From Shewanella jiangmenensis (GTDB lineage: Bacteria; Pseudomonadota; Gammaproteobacteria; Enterobacterales; Shewanellaceae), in contig NZ_JAHEPS010000001.1 in the NCBI RefSeq assembly GCF_018596335.1, forward strand, positions 558,001 to 622,000: DNA of 64,000 nucleotides, read 5' to 3'. Below are positions 19,269-27,903 of this stretch, one piece after another (within the stretch, counting starts at the first letter, position 1; each line of letters opens with the position of its first letter). The translations under genes were made by a program, and so were the position numbers. The notes beneath the pieces were generated by a model that was not told where the DNA came from, made no database searches, and worked only from the letters and a program-made list of their open reading frames with translations.

Positions 19269-20111
19269 TTACTCGTAACTGGCCTTGATGGAGTGGTAAA
19301 TATCAAGGAAGGTGTCGCTTGCCAGCTCATCCGGCGTCACCGGCAGGCCTCGGGCGGCGAATACTTCAAGACGCTGCTCAAGCTCGTTGCCGGCACGCAG
19401 CTCGCCGGTGTAAAACGCTGCCGCGCGGATAAAGTCAAGATACGTGACCTTTTCAGGCAGATAGGGCAAATCTGCCCAGCGCTCAACCACTTCCATTACC
19501 TCAGGCGCAAAGTCCCAGCTCTTGAGTACCGCGCGGCCAATCGGCCCCTGCATCTTACGCACCAGTGAGCGCAGATGCTCGATATTGGTAAAGAGCTCGG
19601 GATGGGCTTCGGCTTCAGTGAGCACAGGCAAGGCGCCGATATTGTGCACCAGACCCGCCAGGGTCAGGGTGTCGTAGTTCAGCCCGCTGCCGGGGCGCTT
19701 TTTATTGTAAATCTGCAGCAGTGCGCAGGCGGCGGCCGTTACGTCAATCGAGGTGCGCCACACTTCATCCATCACTTCCCACACCATTTCGTTGGTGGAG
19801 ATAAACAGCTGCTCCATGGCCACCGAGGTCGCAATGGATTTAATCTGAGTCAGACCGATACGGGTCACGGCGGCATTGATGTTCTCGGCGGGCACACCGC
19901 GGCTGTACAGCGCGCTGTTGGCCACCTTGATGATACGGGCGGAGATTGCGGCATCCTGACCAATAATTTCGGCCACTTGCTTAAGGCTTGAATCGGGACG
20001 GCTTACCACTTCCTGAACCCGCATGGCCACTTCCGGCAGGGTCGGCAGCACCAGGGCATCGTCCTTCAGTTTTTTAAGCAGTCCGACCAACAGCAGGTGA
20101 TCGTTCGACAT
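19269..20111 (-). CDS. HDOD domain protein
   Basis: A 280-aa protein made almost entirely of an HDOD domain (LPTLPEVAMRVQEVVSRPDSSLKQVAEIIGQDAAISARIIKVANSALYSRG), a degenerate HD-type fold used in bacterial signalling and often linked to c-di-GMP or chemotaxis networks. I chose ATG 20111 (MSNDHLLLVG) over the ATG four codons upstream because GGGAG lies at the right spacing before it. It sits just upstream of the GGDEF-EAL gene on the same strand, suggesting a shared signalling role. No catalytic HD residues are evident. Confidence 0.85.
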   Translation of the reverse strand: MSNDHLLLVGLLKKLKDDALVLPTLPEVAMRVQEVVSRPDSSLKQVAEIIGQDAAISARIIKVANSALYSRGVPAENINAAVTRIGLTQIKSIATSVAMEQLFISTNEMVWEVMDEVWRTSIDVTAAACALLQIYNKKRPGSGLNYDTLTLAGLVHNIGALPVLTEAEAHPELFTNIEHLRSLVRKMQGPIGRAVLKSWDFAPEVMEVVERWADLPYLPEKVTYLDFIRAAAFYTGELRAGNELEQRLEVFAARGLPVTPDELASDTFLDIYHSIKASYE

Positions 20112-20340
20112 CTTGGCTCCCATCTATAAATATTTATTGCGATGATGTTTGCAGTATATCAGTCTGAAGCCGCAGGCGAAGTTCAAAATTTCACCAAGCA
20201 ATGACAAAGCAGCAACATTTTTACGGTGTTTGCAGGTAATTCCTGACTGCTACACTCAGGATTTGCACATTGGGGTCAGGATTGAGTAAAATGCCGCCCC
20301 GCTAAACGCGAACCGTTAACCATTTTCTTCGGGAATTATT

Positions 20341-21732
20341 ATGTTCAAACCTGAGCTTCTGTCGCCGGCAGGCACACTGAAAAACATGCGCTACGCCTTT
20401 GCTTACGGTGCAGACGCCGTGTATGCGGGCCAGCCCAGATACAGCCTGCGGGTACGTAACAACGATTTCAAACTCGAAAACCTGAAGACAGGCATCGAAG
20501 AAGCCCATGCACTTGGCAAAAAACTGTACGTGGTAAGCAACATCGCCCCGCACAACGCCAAGCTCAAGACCTACCTTGACGATATGGCGCCGGTGATAGA
20601 CATGAAGCCGGACGCGCTTATCATGTCTGACCCAGGTCTTATCATGATGGTACGCGAAGCCTTCCCCGACCAGGTAGTACACCTGTCGGTACAGGCCAAC
20701 GCCATCAACTGGGCCTCGGTCAAATTCTGGCAATCGGTTGGCATCAAGCGCGTCATTCTGTCCCGCGAATTGTCGCTGGATGAAATCGAAGAAATCCGTC
20801 AGCGCTGCCCGGACATCGAACTCGAAGTATTCGTGCACGGCGCCCTGTGCATGGCCTACTCCGGTCGTTGCTTGCTGTCTGGCTATATTAACAAGCGTGA
20901 CCCCAACCAGGGCACCTGCACCAACGCCTGTCGCTGGAAGTACGACGCCCACGAAGCCACCGAAAACGAAGCCGGTGACGTGGTGGCCATTCATACCCCA
21001 GAAAGCGCTGTTCAGCTCGAAACCCCAACCCTTGGCAATGGCCCGGTGACCGACAAAATCTACCTGCTGCAGGAAGAAAACCGTCCCGGCGAATACATGC
21101 CAGCCTTTGAAGATGAGCACGGCACCTACATCATGAACTCCAAGGATCTGCGTGCCATCCAGCACGTAGAGCGCCTCGCCAAAATCGGCGTGGATTCATT
21201 GAAAATCGAAGGCCGTACCAAGTCATTCTACTACGTGGCCCGTACCGCTCAGCTGTACCGTCAGGCCATCGAAGATGCCGTGGCTGGCCGTGGGTTCGAT
21301 CCACATCTGATGACCCGCCTCGAAGGTCTGGCCCACCGCGGTTACACCGAAGGCTTCCTGCGCCGCCACGTGCACGATGAGTACCAGAACTACGACTACG
21401 GCTACTCCATCAGCGACAGCCAGCAGTTTGTGGGCGAGTTTACCGGTAAACGCAACGAAGCAGGCCTTGCCGAAATCGATGTAAAAAACAAGTTTATCGT
21501 GGGCGACAGCGTCGAGATGATGACCCCGCAGGGCAACATCAACCTGACCGTTGACACCCTTTACAACCGTAAGGGCGAAGCCGTTGAGGCCGGTCTGGGT
21601 TCAGGCCATATGGTGTACCTGCCGGTACCGGCCGAAGTCGACGTGAACATGGGCGTGCTGCTGCGTAACCTGCCAAATGGCAACAATACCCGTAACCCAC
21701 ACGGCGATGCCATTCCGGTGAAAACCGAATAA
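20341..21732 (+). CDS. trhP: tRNA hydroxylation protein P, U32 peptidase family (YegQ)
   Basis: A 463-aa U32-family protein starting MFKPELLSPAGTLKNMRYAFAYGADAVYAGQPRYSLR. TrhP participates in prephenate-dependent 5-hydroxyuridine formation at tRNA position 34. The cysteines of the central U32 motif are present (HGALCMAYSGRCLLSGY..GTCTNACRW), consistent with iron-sulfur binding. The C-terminal domain specific to this subgroup is present, giving full length. Upstream, TTGCAC and TAAAAT spaced by about 18 bp form a plausible promoter. A strong terminator follows. Two further U32 family members (ubiU, ubiV) occur later in the window. Confidence 0.93.
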   Translation: MFKPELLSPAGTLKNMRYAFAYGADAVYAGQPRYSLRVRNNDFKLENLKTGIEEAHALGKKLYVVSNIAPHNAKLKTYLDDMAPVIDMKPDALIMSDPGLIMMVREAFPDQVVHLSVQANAINWASVKFWQSVGIKRVILSRELSLDEIEEIRQRCPDIELEVFVHGALCMAYSGRCLLSGYINKRDPNQGTCTNACRWKYDAHEATENEAGDVVAIHTPESAVQLETPTLGNGPVTDKIYLLQEENRPGEYMPAFEDEHGTYIMNSKDLRAIQHVERLAKIGVDSLKIEGRTKSFYYVARTAQLYRQAIEDAVAGRGFDPHLMTRLEGLAHRGYTEGFLRRHVHDEYQNYDYGYSISDSQQFVGEFTGKRNEAGLAEIDVKNKFIVGDSVEMMTPQGNINLTVDTLYNRKGEAVEAGLGSGHMVYLPVPAEVDVNMGVLLRNLPNGNNTRNPHGDAIPVKTE

Positions 21733-21749
21733 GTCGGGCCATATACCAT

Positions 21750-21781
21750 AAAAAAGGCTGCACCTCTGTGCAGCCTTTTTG
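21750..21781 (+). terminator. Rho-independent terminator after trhP
   Basis: AAAAAGGCTGCAC-CTCT-GTGCAGCCTTTTT: perfect 8-bp stem with flanking A and T tracts. Confidence 0.93.
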
Positions 21782-21816
21782 TTTTGCAAATTTAAGCTTA
21801 CCGTAGGCTACTGCCT

Positions 21817-22059
21817 CTAAAGCGAAAATCGGTGCTTTAGCCCCTTAAGCAGACTCTCAGAGCCGGACAAACGCCACTCAAGCCAATTGTCCCACTCCAA
21901 TTTCAGGGTATCGCCCGAACGCACCAGCTCATAGCTGTCGTAGTCGATACCCTTGTCAAACGCGAAGGGGCTATACTGGGTTTTCACCTGCCATCCTTCG
22001 GCCTTTAGGCTTTCAAGTACCTGATTTCCTTTATCGGTAGCTATCCATTCAAGCATCAT
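21817..22059 (-). CDS. Small hypothetical protein
   Basis: An 80-aa acidic-to-neutral protein with no membrane segment or recognised motif (MMLEWIATDKGNQVLESLK.., ending HRFSL). The start is a double ATG. AAAGGAGATATGCC precedes it, a strong ribosome site, which supports its being real. It is convergent with trhP across the terminator. Function unknown. Confidence 0.7.
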   Translation of the reverse strand: MMLEWIATDKGNQVLESLKAEGWQVKTQYSPFAFDKGIDYDSYELVRSGDTLKLEWDNWLEWRLSGSESLLKGLKHRFSL

Positions 22060-22267
22060 GGCATATCTCCTTTGCCAAGTTCACTCTGGCTCGCCAGCGA
22101 GAAAATCGTCCCCGCCAACTGCGCTAACAGAAAATCGGCGGACACGGCTTAAAAATGTAGCACATCGGCAAGCCTTGCGGGTATGCGCCAAAAGCATCAA
22201 GCTGCGCAAAATTCAACCTTGATTGCGACCTTTTCGCGCTCAATACCAAGAGGCAATCCGGCAAGCA

Positions 22268-22347
22268 GACTGCTGGATAAGTGGGCTGTTAGATAAGTGG
22301 ACTGCTGGATAAGCGGACTGCTGAATAGGTGGACCGTTAAATGGTTG
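22268..22347. repeat. Five-copy 16-bp degenerate tandem repeat
   Basis: Five consecutive 16-bp units of the form GACTGCTGGATAAGTG (copies at 22268, 22284, 22300, 22316 and 22332), the last most diverged. They lie just after the DUF4144-like gene and outside any clear reading frame. The period is a multiple of neither 3 nor the helical turn. Confidence 0.9.
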
Positions 22348-22375
22348 GCCAAGTGGAAAACCGGCAAGCAGCCGG

Positions 22376-22873
22376 TTATGCCCCTCGCGGTGCCAGCGCC
22401 GCAATCGCCGCAGCAACGGTCGCAAACTGAATTTTGATAAGGCAGGTTTGGGCACGGCTGAACTCATGGGCCTGAATAAGGGCCGACATAGCCACAGCGT
22501 CAAGCTTTGTTGGCAAGCCCTTGAGTGGCAAGCTTTTGAGTGACAGGCTCTTGGGTAACAAGCTCTTGAGTGACAAGCTCTTGGGTAACACTAGCGCCTC
22601 AAATTCAGTTCCATTAAGTCCAGTTCCGTAGGCGCTATCAAGCGCAAAACAGCAACCCCCTGAATCGATTAACATGTCACCGTCACACACAATCAGGCCG
22701 TCCAACTCCGCAATTAGCGCCGCTTCGTCGGCGAGATACGTCAGCTCATCCTCGCCGCCGAGTTTCAGCACCGCAGGCCAGCTTATTTGTATCCATGACC
22801 CAGCCGTCTTTTCTGAGACTGCAGCCAAATCTGCCTCAGCAGCCACCTCGTTGTGCTTGCCTGAATCTTCCAT
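22376..22873 (-). CDS. DUF4144-like protein with internal tandem repeats
   Basis: A 165-aa protein resembling the DUF4144 group seen in Shewanella and Vibrio: IQISWPAVLKLGGEDELTYLADEA, DGLIVCDGDMLIDSGGCCFAL and a final AAIAAL helix (SALIQAHEFSRAQTCL before it). Inserted in the middle are short tandem repeats (LPKSLSLKSLLPKSLSLKSLPLKGL) encoded by 15-bp DNA repeats at about 22507-22588, apparently an in-frame expansion in a surface loop. No function is known to me. It is upstream of the 16-bp repeat array. Confidence 0.7.
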   Translation of the reverse strand: MEDSGKHNEVAAEADLAAVSEKTAGSWIQISWPAVLKLGGEDELTYLADEAALIAELDGLIVCDGDMLIDSGGCCFALDSAYGTGLNGTEFEALVLPKSLSLKSLLPKSLSLKSLPLKGLPTKLDAVAMSALIQAHEFSRAQTCLIKIQFATVAAAIAALAPRGA

Positions 22874-22984
22874 ATCACCTCACTTTTGTTCGTCAACTCG
22901 GACCATCATCGCTACACTGCCACTGTCGCCACACTGGCACAGTCACCACGCTGATGTCAGCGGTAGCAGTTTATCGAAGCAAGC

Positions 22985-23587
22985 TCAATTTGACGTCGCA
23001 TCCTGCGATGCAGCCACTTTGGTCGGTAGAGTCAGTAAATACAGCAGCACCAAAATACCGGCTACCGGAACCAAGCTGATGAGCTGCCACCAGGGACTGA
23101 GTCCGGCATCACGCAGGCGGCGGGTGCAGGCAGCAACCCACGGCAGCAATACCGCCAGTGAAGCAATCTGCAATGGCAGCGGTCCAAGGGCTTCACTGAG
23201 GAGCTTTGCGAAAGCCAAAAACATCACTACACCGAGCGCAAACCACCAGAAATCGGTTCGCGGCGTACTGCCTGTGAATTCAAGGCCAGCAATAACCCCT
23301 TCACGCATCGCTTTGAGTGCTGTTTTGCCGAGCTCAGGCCGCATCTCAGGCTCAGGCCTAGTCTCTGGCTCAGGCTCTGGCTTAGTCTCAGAGCTGCTAA
23401 CCAACAAACTCTCGGCCGGCACCTCAAGACTGGCCGCCAATGCCCGCAATGATTCGGTCGATATTTTCGCACCTGACTCCAGGCGTTGAATGGTACGCAG
23501 GTTTAAACCACTGACACTGGCCAATTGCTCCTGCGACCATTGGCGGGCAAGGCGCAGCTCCCGAAGTCGGCTACTGTTCACGTACAT
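22985..23587 (-). CDS. XRE-type HTH fused to a DUF805 membrane domain
   Basis: A 200-aa protein with an N-terminal helix-turn-helix (LRELRLARQWSQEQLASVSGLNLRTIQRLESGAKIS, residues 7-42), a Pro-Glu-rich linker (PEPEPETRPEPEMRPE) and a C-terminal DUF805-like membrane domain with three hydrophobic segments and the typical CTRRLRDAGLSPWW motif. The fusion suggests a membrane-tethered DNA-binding regulator. No neighbour is an obvious target. Its ATG at 23587 is preceded by TTATGGAGAAGCC, giving a usable ribosome site. Confidence 0.82.
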   Translation of the reverse strand: MYVNSSRLRELRLARQWSQEQLASVSGLNLRTIQRLESGAKISTESLRALAASLEVPAESLLVSSSETKPEPEPETRPEPEMRPELGKTALKAMREGVIAGLEFTGSTPRTDFWWFALGVVMFLAFAKLLSEALGPLPLQIASLAVLLPWVAACTRRLRDAGLSPWWQLISLVPVAGILVLLYLLTLPTKVAASQDATSN

Positions 23588-23798
23588 GATAAAGGCTTCT
23601 CCATAAAGGCTCTGTCAGCCGCTATTATTGGCGCAAACGGCGCTGCAGCGTGACGACATGAGCACGGCACTAGCACGACATCAGCCCGACATAAGCCCGA
23701 TATAGCGCTTTCGGCCCCGTGTTAACAGCAGAGCAATCGGCCCAAGGGACATTTGCAGCTTTCAGTGTACTTTGGCGTCGGCAGCAACTGAAATACAA

Positions 23799-24590
23799 TC
23801 AGCTCAGTTCTTCAATAGCCCTGCATTTGGGGTAGGAGGAACAACCCCAGAACTGTTTGCCTTTGTTGTCACCGCGCTTGGTTTCCCGCATGACCATTTC
23901 TGAGCCACAGCGAACACAGCGCTTAGTTTGGCTTTTGGAAGCTACCAGCGCCTTCACATGCTGCCTGTGTTTGATGTCGGTGAGGATGCCACGCGTTAAC
24001 TTCACCTCATGTATCTGCTCAATGAGCCTGCGGTACTCCTCATCTGAAAAAACCACCTTTTCGAAGGTTTTGATATACCGCGAGCAGCCGCCAGCATAAG
24101 TGACATTGTCCGGCATCTCGGTCTTAAATGTGCTGTCACCGATGAATACAATCACAGAGTGCAGCTTATCGATGTCAATACCTAACAAAGATTCCAGTGT
24201 TTTGATGTGCTTGTAGTTTTGATGCAGCGGATTCTGAAATTTGGAGGAATGGCGATAGATTTTCTGTGTCCATTGCCTTTGTTTCTCGGAGCCAAAAATC
24301 CAGCCTTTCATGTTCTTGGTTTCCACCACAAACACGCCAAAGCGGGAAACCAGAATATGATCAACCTGAGTGGTGCCATCCTCGGTCGGTAAGGTCACAT
24401 CCTTGACCAGCGTATAGTCCGCCGTTGTTTCTTTAGCTGGTCGGCACAGCTTCAATAGCTGCCGATTTACCAAAAACTCACCAAAGACGCCTTTAAACCA
24501 GCGACTCTTAAAGAGAAGCGCAACGATGACCAACGGAAAAACGTACCAAACTTCGGCAAACGCACCTGAAAATAGCGCCCAAAAATCCAC
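23799..24590 (-). CDS. NERD domain protein with membrane anchor and topoisomerase-type zinc finger
   Basis: A 263-aa protein: one N-terminal hydrophobic segment (VWYVFPLVIVALLF), a NERD nuclease-related domain with TTQVDHILVSRFGVFVVETKNMKG (D and ExK-type residues of a PD-(D/E)XK fold), and a C-terminal four-cysteine zinc finger (CVRCGSEMVMRE..GCSSYPKC) like those at topoisomerase I C-termini. This architecture is common in Shewanella and Vibrio; the function is unproven, and DNA processing is the usual suggestion. AAGGAGGTT precedes the ATG. It is the last gene before the repeat-flanked SIR2/HEPN module. Confidence 0.85.
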   Translation of the reverse strand: MDFWALFSGAFAEVWYVFPLVIVALLFKSRWFKGVFGEFLVNRQLLKLCRPAKETTADYTLVKDVTLPTEDGTTQVDHILVSRFGVFVVETKNMKGWIFGSEKQRQWTQKIYRHSSKFQNPLHQNYKHIKTLESLLGIDIDKLHSVIVFIGDSTFKTEMPDNVTYAGGCSRYIKTFEKVVFSDEEYRRLIEQIHEVKLTRGILTDIKHRQHVKALVASKSQTKRCVRCGSEMVMRETKRGDNKGKQFWGCSSYPKCRAIEELS

Positions 24591-24766
24591 AAAACCTCCT
24601 TGTTTGCTCGCGATGAATTAAACCCGTTTGGATTACTGACGGGACAGTTTATCTCCCTTGGCAGGGAGTCGCTTTGCAAGCGACTGAAATCGAAGCCTTC
24701 CAGGCTTCACCCGGGGAAAGGGGGCAGTATCGACTTGCCCCCTTATCCAATCCCCCAGCGACCCCA

Positions 24767-24907
24767 GACGAAGCCGAGCACTTTGGCCTTTTGGGCTGAA
24801 AACGGCCACCGCGACCGACTCGCTCCTGCTCGACGGTCTCTGCCTCGATGTCCCTATCTCGGCTTGCCCGTTTCACTCAGCCCAACGCCCAAAGCGGCTT
24901 CGATGGG
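24767..24907. repeat. Left copy of ~140 bp inverted repeat flanking the SIR2/HEPN pair
   Basis: ACGAAGCCGAGCACTTTGG.. through ..AAGCGGCTTCGATGG matches the reverse complement of 26759-26899 with scattered substitutions. The right-hand edge contains GCGTTGGGC on the minus strand, which resembles an attC core. Apparent frames across this repeat look like shadow frames, not genes. Confidence 0.85.
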
Positions 24908-24990
24908 GTTCAAAAACCGGCGCAATCTGTACGTGAAGAATTGTGCCTGCCCTATCTTTCATTAATCACTCTTAAGTGATTTGTTATGCT
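24884..24990 (-). repeat. Candidate attC-like site downstream of the SIR2-like gene
   Basis: On the minus strand the gene stop TAA lies within GCATAACAAATCAC, as in other cassette ends here, followed by a perfect hairpin AATCACT-TAAG-AGTGATT and ending near GGGCGTTGGGC. The outer arms do not pair convincingly, so this may be a degraded site. Confidence 0.4.
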
Positions 24991-25991
24991 ACAGATTCGT
25001 TTAAATCCAACGTTCCAAGAGGATGTGTCGTAGAGTCAAAGAAGTATAAGTCTTTGCCTTGTAAGCATTGAGATAATCGAGATTTAAACGAAACGATTTC
25101 AGCATTATCGAGAAGCGGCCACACACTTACAGCAACACGAGATATACCGCTGTCGTTAATCGCATCAATGATATGTTGATCGTAATCCTTATGTAACGAA
25201 TGCCCGAGCACCACTAAGCCACCCTTGGTTTTGGTTAGTTTTTCAAAGCAGAAACGCAAATAATCGTTACGTTTAATTCTTGATAATTTCCATTCGGAAC
25301 TACCCTCAGAAATGAATAGCGGAAATCTTTCAGGGTGGGCAAGATCAAATAGGTCTGTTAAACGTTCTAACCCGTTAGCTGTTAGCTTTTGAGTTGTCCC
25401 GTCACTTCGTTCAACCAAATGTATAGCTCCATGCAGATAGTGAAGCTTAGTTCTATCGGCTGGCACTTCTGTGTCTGAGACATCAAAACAGTTTCCCTCA
25501 CCCCAGAAATAGTCCTTGAAGCGCCATAAATCTGAGTCCATAACTGCCCAATAGGGAATTAGATCATAATTTGTTGTAAATACATTTTTGTATGGTCTTA
25601 ACTGTCTATTGATCTCCGCCACATCTGCAACACCTGGCGCAATATGTGCGTAGTTAACAGCAGATCCGAGCGCATTCTTAGTGTTTTCATACAAACGCTG
25701 GATGTCGTCTTTCTGTGGCTCACCAAGCTGTTCATCGACTAACTTAGCGTGATACAAAATCCTCAATACATCTTCAAAGTTTGAACTATTTAAGTGATCA
25801 AATAGTGCTAAGCCCTCAGCTTCAAGCTGAACATCAACACGATCACTTTTAGCAAGGTCAAAGAGTGTCCCATAACCAAACTTTTCCCAAATATTGATAC
25901 TAAAGCCGTTTCCCAAAAGTAAATTTTTCCAGCCGTGTTCGGAAAGTTCGTCCCACTGTACTAAATTTTCATCAATCTTTAATTCAGGCAA
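24984..25991 (-). CDS. SIR2-like protein (DUF4917 type)
   Basis: A 335-aa protein whose motifs follow the SIR2-like Rossmann fold: LLLGNGFSIN (residues 25-33), FTTNYDLIPYW (138-148), LHYLHGAIHLV (183-193) and VVLGHSLHKDYDQHI (260-274). SIR2-like domains of this class hydrolyse NAD in several phage-defence systems; activity here is inferred, not shown. It lies downstream of a HEPN-like gene on the same strand. Only an attC-like site separates them, and the two-gene block is enclosed by long inverted repeats. Codon usage is AT-richer than the core genes, consistent with acquisition. Confidence 0.8.
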   Translation of the reverse strand: MPELKIDENLVQWDELSEHGWKNLLLGNGFSINIWEKFGYGTLFDLAKSDRVDVQLEAEGLALFDHLNSSNFEDVLRILYHAKLVDEQLGEPQKDDIQRLYENTKNALGSAVNYAHIAPGVADVAEINRQLRPYKNVFTTNYDLIPYWAVMDSDLWRFKDYFWGEGNCFDVSDTEVPADRTKLHYLHGAIHLVERSDGTTQKLTANGLERLTDLFDLAHPERFPLFISEGSSEWKLSRIKRNDYLRFCFEKLTKTKGGLVVLGHSLHKDYDQHIIDAINDSGISRVAVSVWPLLDNAEIVSFKSRLSQCLQGKDLYFFDSTTHPLGTLDLNESVA

Positions 25992-26013
25992 TTTAGCCTC
26001 CCAATTTGATATG

Positions 26014-26063
26014 TAGCATAACGCTTCAATAACCGGCGCGCGAAGTTAAATGACTTGTTATGT
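26014..26063 (-). repeat. attC-like recombination site between HEPN and SIR2-like genes
   Basis: On the minus strand CATAACAAGTC.. and ..TTGAAGCGTTATGC form imperfect inverted ends about 50 bp apart. The stop codon of the upstream gene is the TAA inside CATAACA, as seen at the better attC sites in this window. Good core GTTATGC; moderate support overall. Confidence 0.55.
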
Positions 26064-26696
26064 TTTATTAGCCAGTTCATTAAATACTCGTTCAAAGCGT
26101 CTAGCTAGAGAGTTTGGGTCTGCTAATGATGAAAGCCGTGCGCCTACATGTTTAGCAAAGTCTTCAAGGACTACTAAATTGTCATCACTTGGCATCTCTG
26201 GTTTCGCCAGTTCATCCCGTAATGTGCTGAATGACATTACAGAAAGGAGGGATTCCTTATCTTGATCTGTAACTGTTCCTGATAAATTGTGGGCTAATTG
26301 ATTTCTAATTTTGTTTAGGCGTTTAATCCCTCTAGCCAGCTCTTTAGTCTCTTCTGAATAGCCTTCTATCAAAGTTAGTTTCTGAGAAAAAGTCAGGCGC
26401 GCTTCCTTAATGTTCCCGAGTGCCGGATTAAACGATACCAGACACTCGGTTATAAAGTGCTCTACAAATAAATGCGCTCTCAGAATACGACCAATAGCAT
26501 CAACATCTTGATTCCACTTTTCGTTGATTTTAGCGAGCTTGCTATCCATTTCCTCATTGAGCTTATCTTTTCCTCCCGATAACTCTATGACTCGTTTTAC
26601 TACTTGTTCATGGTCAATATTCAAACTTCCTCCTGAAGACATAACATTTTGTTCATACGACCATGCAAGGTTATCCAAGCTTGTAAGCGGGCCCAA
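26058..26696 (-). CDS. HEPN-like protein, candidate ribonuclease partner of the SIR2-like protein
   Basis: A 212-aa mostly helical protein. A HEPN-type Rx4H motif, RNQLAH (residues 131-136, within LNKIRNQLAHNLSG), follows two long helices (AHLFVEHFITECLVSF and KLTLIEGYSEETKEL), as in HEPN/DUF4145-like domains. HEPN proteins are often toxins or RNases in defence systems. The start is uncertain: GGGCCC-rich codons upstream of Met19 (ATG 26642) are not family-like, and that ATG lies in TGTTATGTC, close to a cassette-junction pattern. The gene precedes the SIR2-like gene on the same strand. Confidence 0.65.
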   Translation of the reverse strand: MGPLTSLDNLAWSYEQNVMSSGGSLNIDHEQVVKRVIELSGGKDKLNEEMDSKLAKINEKWNQDVDAIGRILRAHLFVEHFITECLVSFNPALGNIKEARLTFSQKLTLIEGYSEETKELARGIKRLNKIRNQLAHNLSGTVTDQDKESLLSVMSFSTLRDELAKPEMPSDDNLVVLEDFAKHVGARLSSLADPNSLARRFERVFNELANKT

Positions 26697-26758
26697 TCTT
26701 GCAAGGTAGCTCTATTTCTCAATAACGACTCGGCTGCTGACGGTTACTCCCCTCCCCC

Positions 26759-26899
26759 TCGAAGCCGCTTTGGCTGTTGGGCTGAGTGAAACGAGCGAGC
26801 CGAGGCATGGATGCCTCGGCAGTGACCGTTGAGCTTGGAGCGAATCGGTCACGGTGGTCGTTTTCAGCCCAAAAGGCCAAAGTGCCCGGCTTCGTCGGG
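26759..26899. repeat. Right copy of ~140 bp inverted repeat flanking the SIR2/HEPN pair
   Basis: CGAAGCCGCTTTGGCTGTTGG.. to ..GCCCGGCTTCGTCGG is the inverted partner of 24767-24907. The rest of 26697-27562 (about 860 bp) holds no convincing gene: part is this repeat, and the last 260 bp before 27563 is the apparent native leader of yfhL, with a GTGGTATACT -10-like element near 27413. Confidence 0.85.
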
Positions 26900-27562
26900 G
26901 GGCGCCCTCGGGTTTCCAAAGGGCGCTGGGCGAGCAGCGCCATTTGGTCGGGTGTGGGGTGAAACTCCACGACTTTCGCCAAGCGCAGCTTGGCATGCCG
27001 CAGGCATAAAAAACGCCCGACAGTTGCACACAGCAACACCAAATAACCAATAAAAATAACGCTATAGCAGGATGAAGAAAGGTTCTGTGAACAAGATCAG
27101 AAGACTGGCTGCATCCCTGCGCAATTGCGGATATCTAAGGGTGATTTCTGTCGCTGACGGCTCAATCCCAATAAACCAACAACCACACACTAGCGACCCA
27201 ATCTACCCGAGCAAACACCCTAAAACAAGCGTACAAACCAGCAAAAAACCAAAACAAAACATGATGCTAACTCAAGAAAGTAAATAGCGAAAAACGCTGA
27301 GAGCAAACCACAAAGTTCAAACTGCTCGACAGCGGCCACGGGATACACCCAAACAGCTGCCATGGCGCTCAGCCAAGCGCCCAGCAACCTGTGGGCAGAG
27401 CCTCCCAATGAGTGGTATACTCCCCGCCCCGACGGCAAAGCTGTAGTAAAGAGCCATGCTCTGTGCCCAGCGCCAACAGCCTACAGCGGAGCAAAAGCGC
27501 AAGCCGGTTTCATCGTGTGACCACCGCCCAAAGCGGTAATATTTTCGAGGTTTTTCAAGGCA

Positions 27563-27607
27563 ATGGCCTTAATAATTGACGACAGCTGCATTAACTGCGC
27601 TGTTTAA
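27563..27607 (+). pseudogene. yfhL: Displaced native 5' end of yfhL; left attachment site of the island
   Basis: ATG followed by codons for [12 protein letters not shown], then AV and a stop. The first 12 residues are identical to the start of the complete yfhL at 53667, but the DNA differs at synonymous positions and then diverges after a shared ATTAACTGCG. This is what remains when an element inserts inside the 5' end of a gene and brings its own replacement 5' end. Crossover probably occurred in or near ATTAACTGCG (27590-27599 versus 53693-53702). Confidence 0.88.
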
Positions 27608-27650
27608 AACATCACTCTTTTTCAACTGCCTTTTCAATTACTTACCATGT

Positions 27651-27670
27651 CGTGTTACGAAACGTGTTAC
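27651..27670. repeat. Left-end direct repeats, candidate recombinase arm sites
   Basis: CGTGTTAC at 27651 and 27663, spaced 12 bp start-to-start. The same pair with the same spacing occurs at 53528/53540 near the right end. Candidate integrase arm-binding sites. Confidence 0.6.
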
Positions 27671-27903
27671 AAACTCCCTGAGTTAGGCCACACGTTCCGC
27701 ATCTCCTTATAACACAACTCTTAACCCGAATCAGTCCCCCTCCGGCAGCAGTAACACAGCTACGAGTCAGTGCGTTATCTGTTCAATATCCACTCCCATC
27801 AAAACAGCAAACTTACGCTTCATTGAAGTAAGGATTTAGCATTCAGTTCCCCTCCCCCGCACCTACTTATCGATGACCTTAATTAACTACTTTGGAGGAC
27901 AGA

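Noticed and set aside
26712..27050. Overlapping ~110-codon frames over the right inverted repeat
   Set aside because: They translate a repeated non-coding element; similar frames arise on both strands and in both repeat copies.
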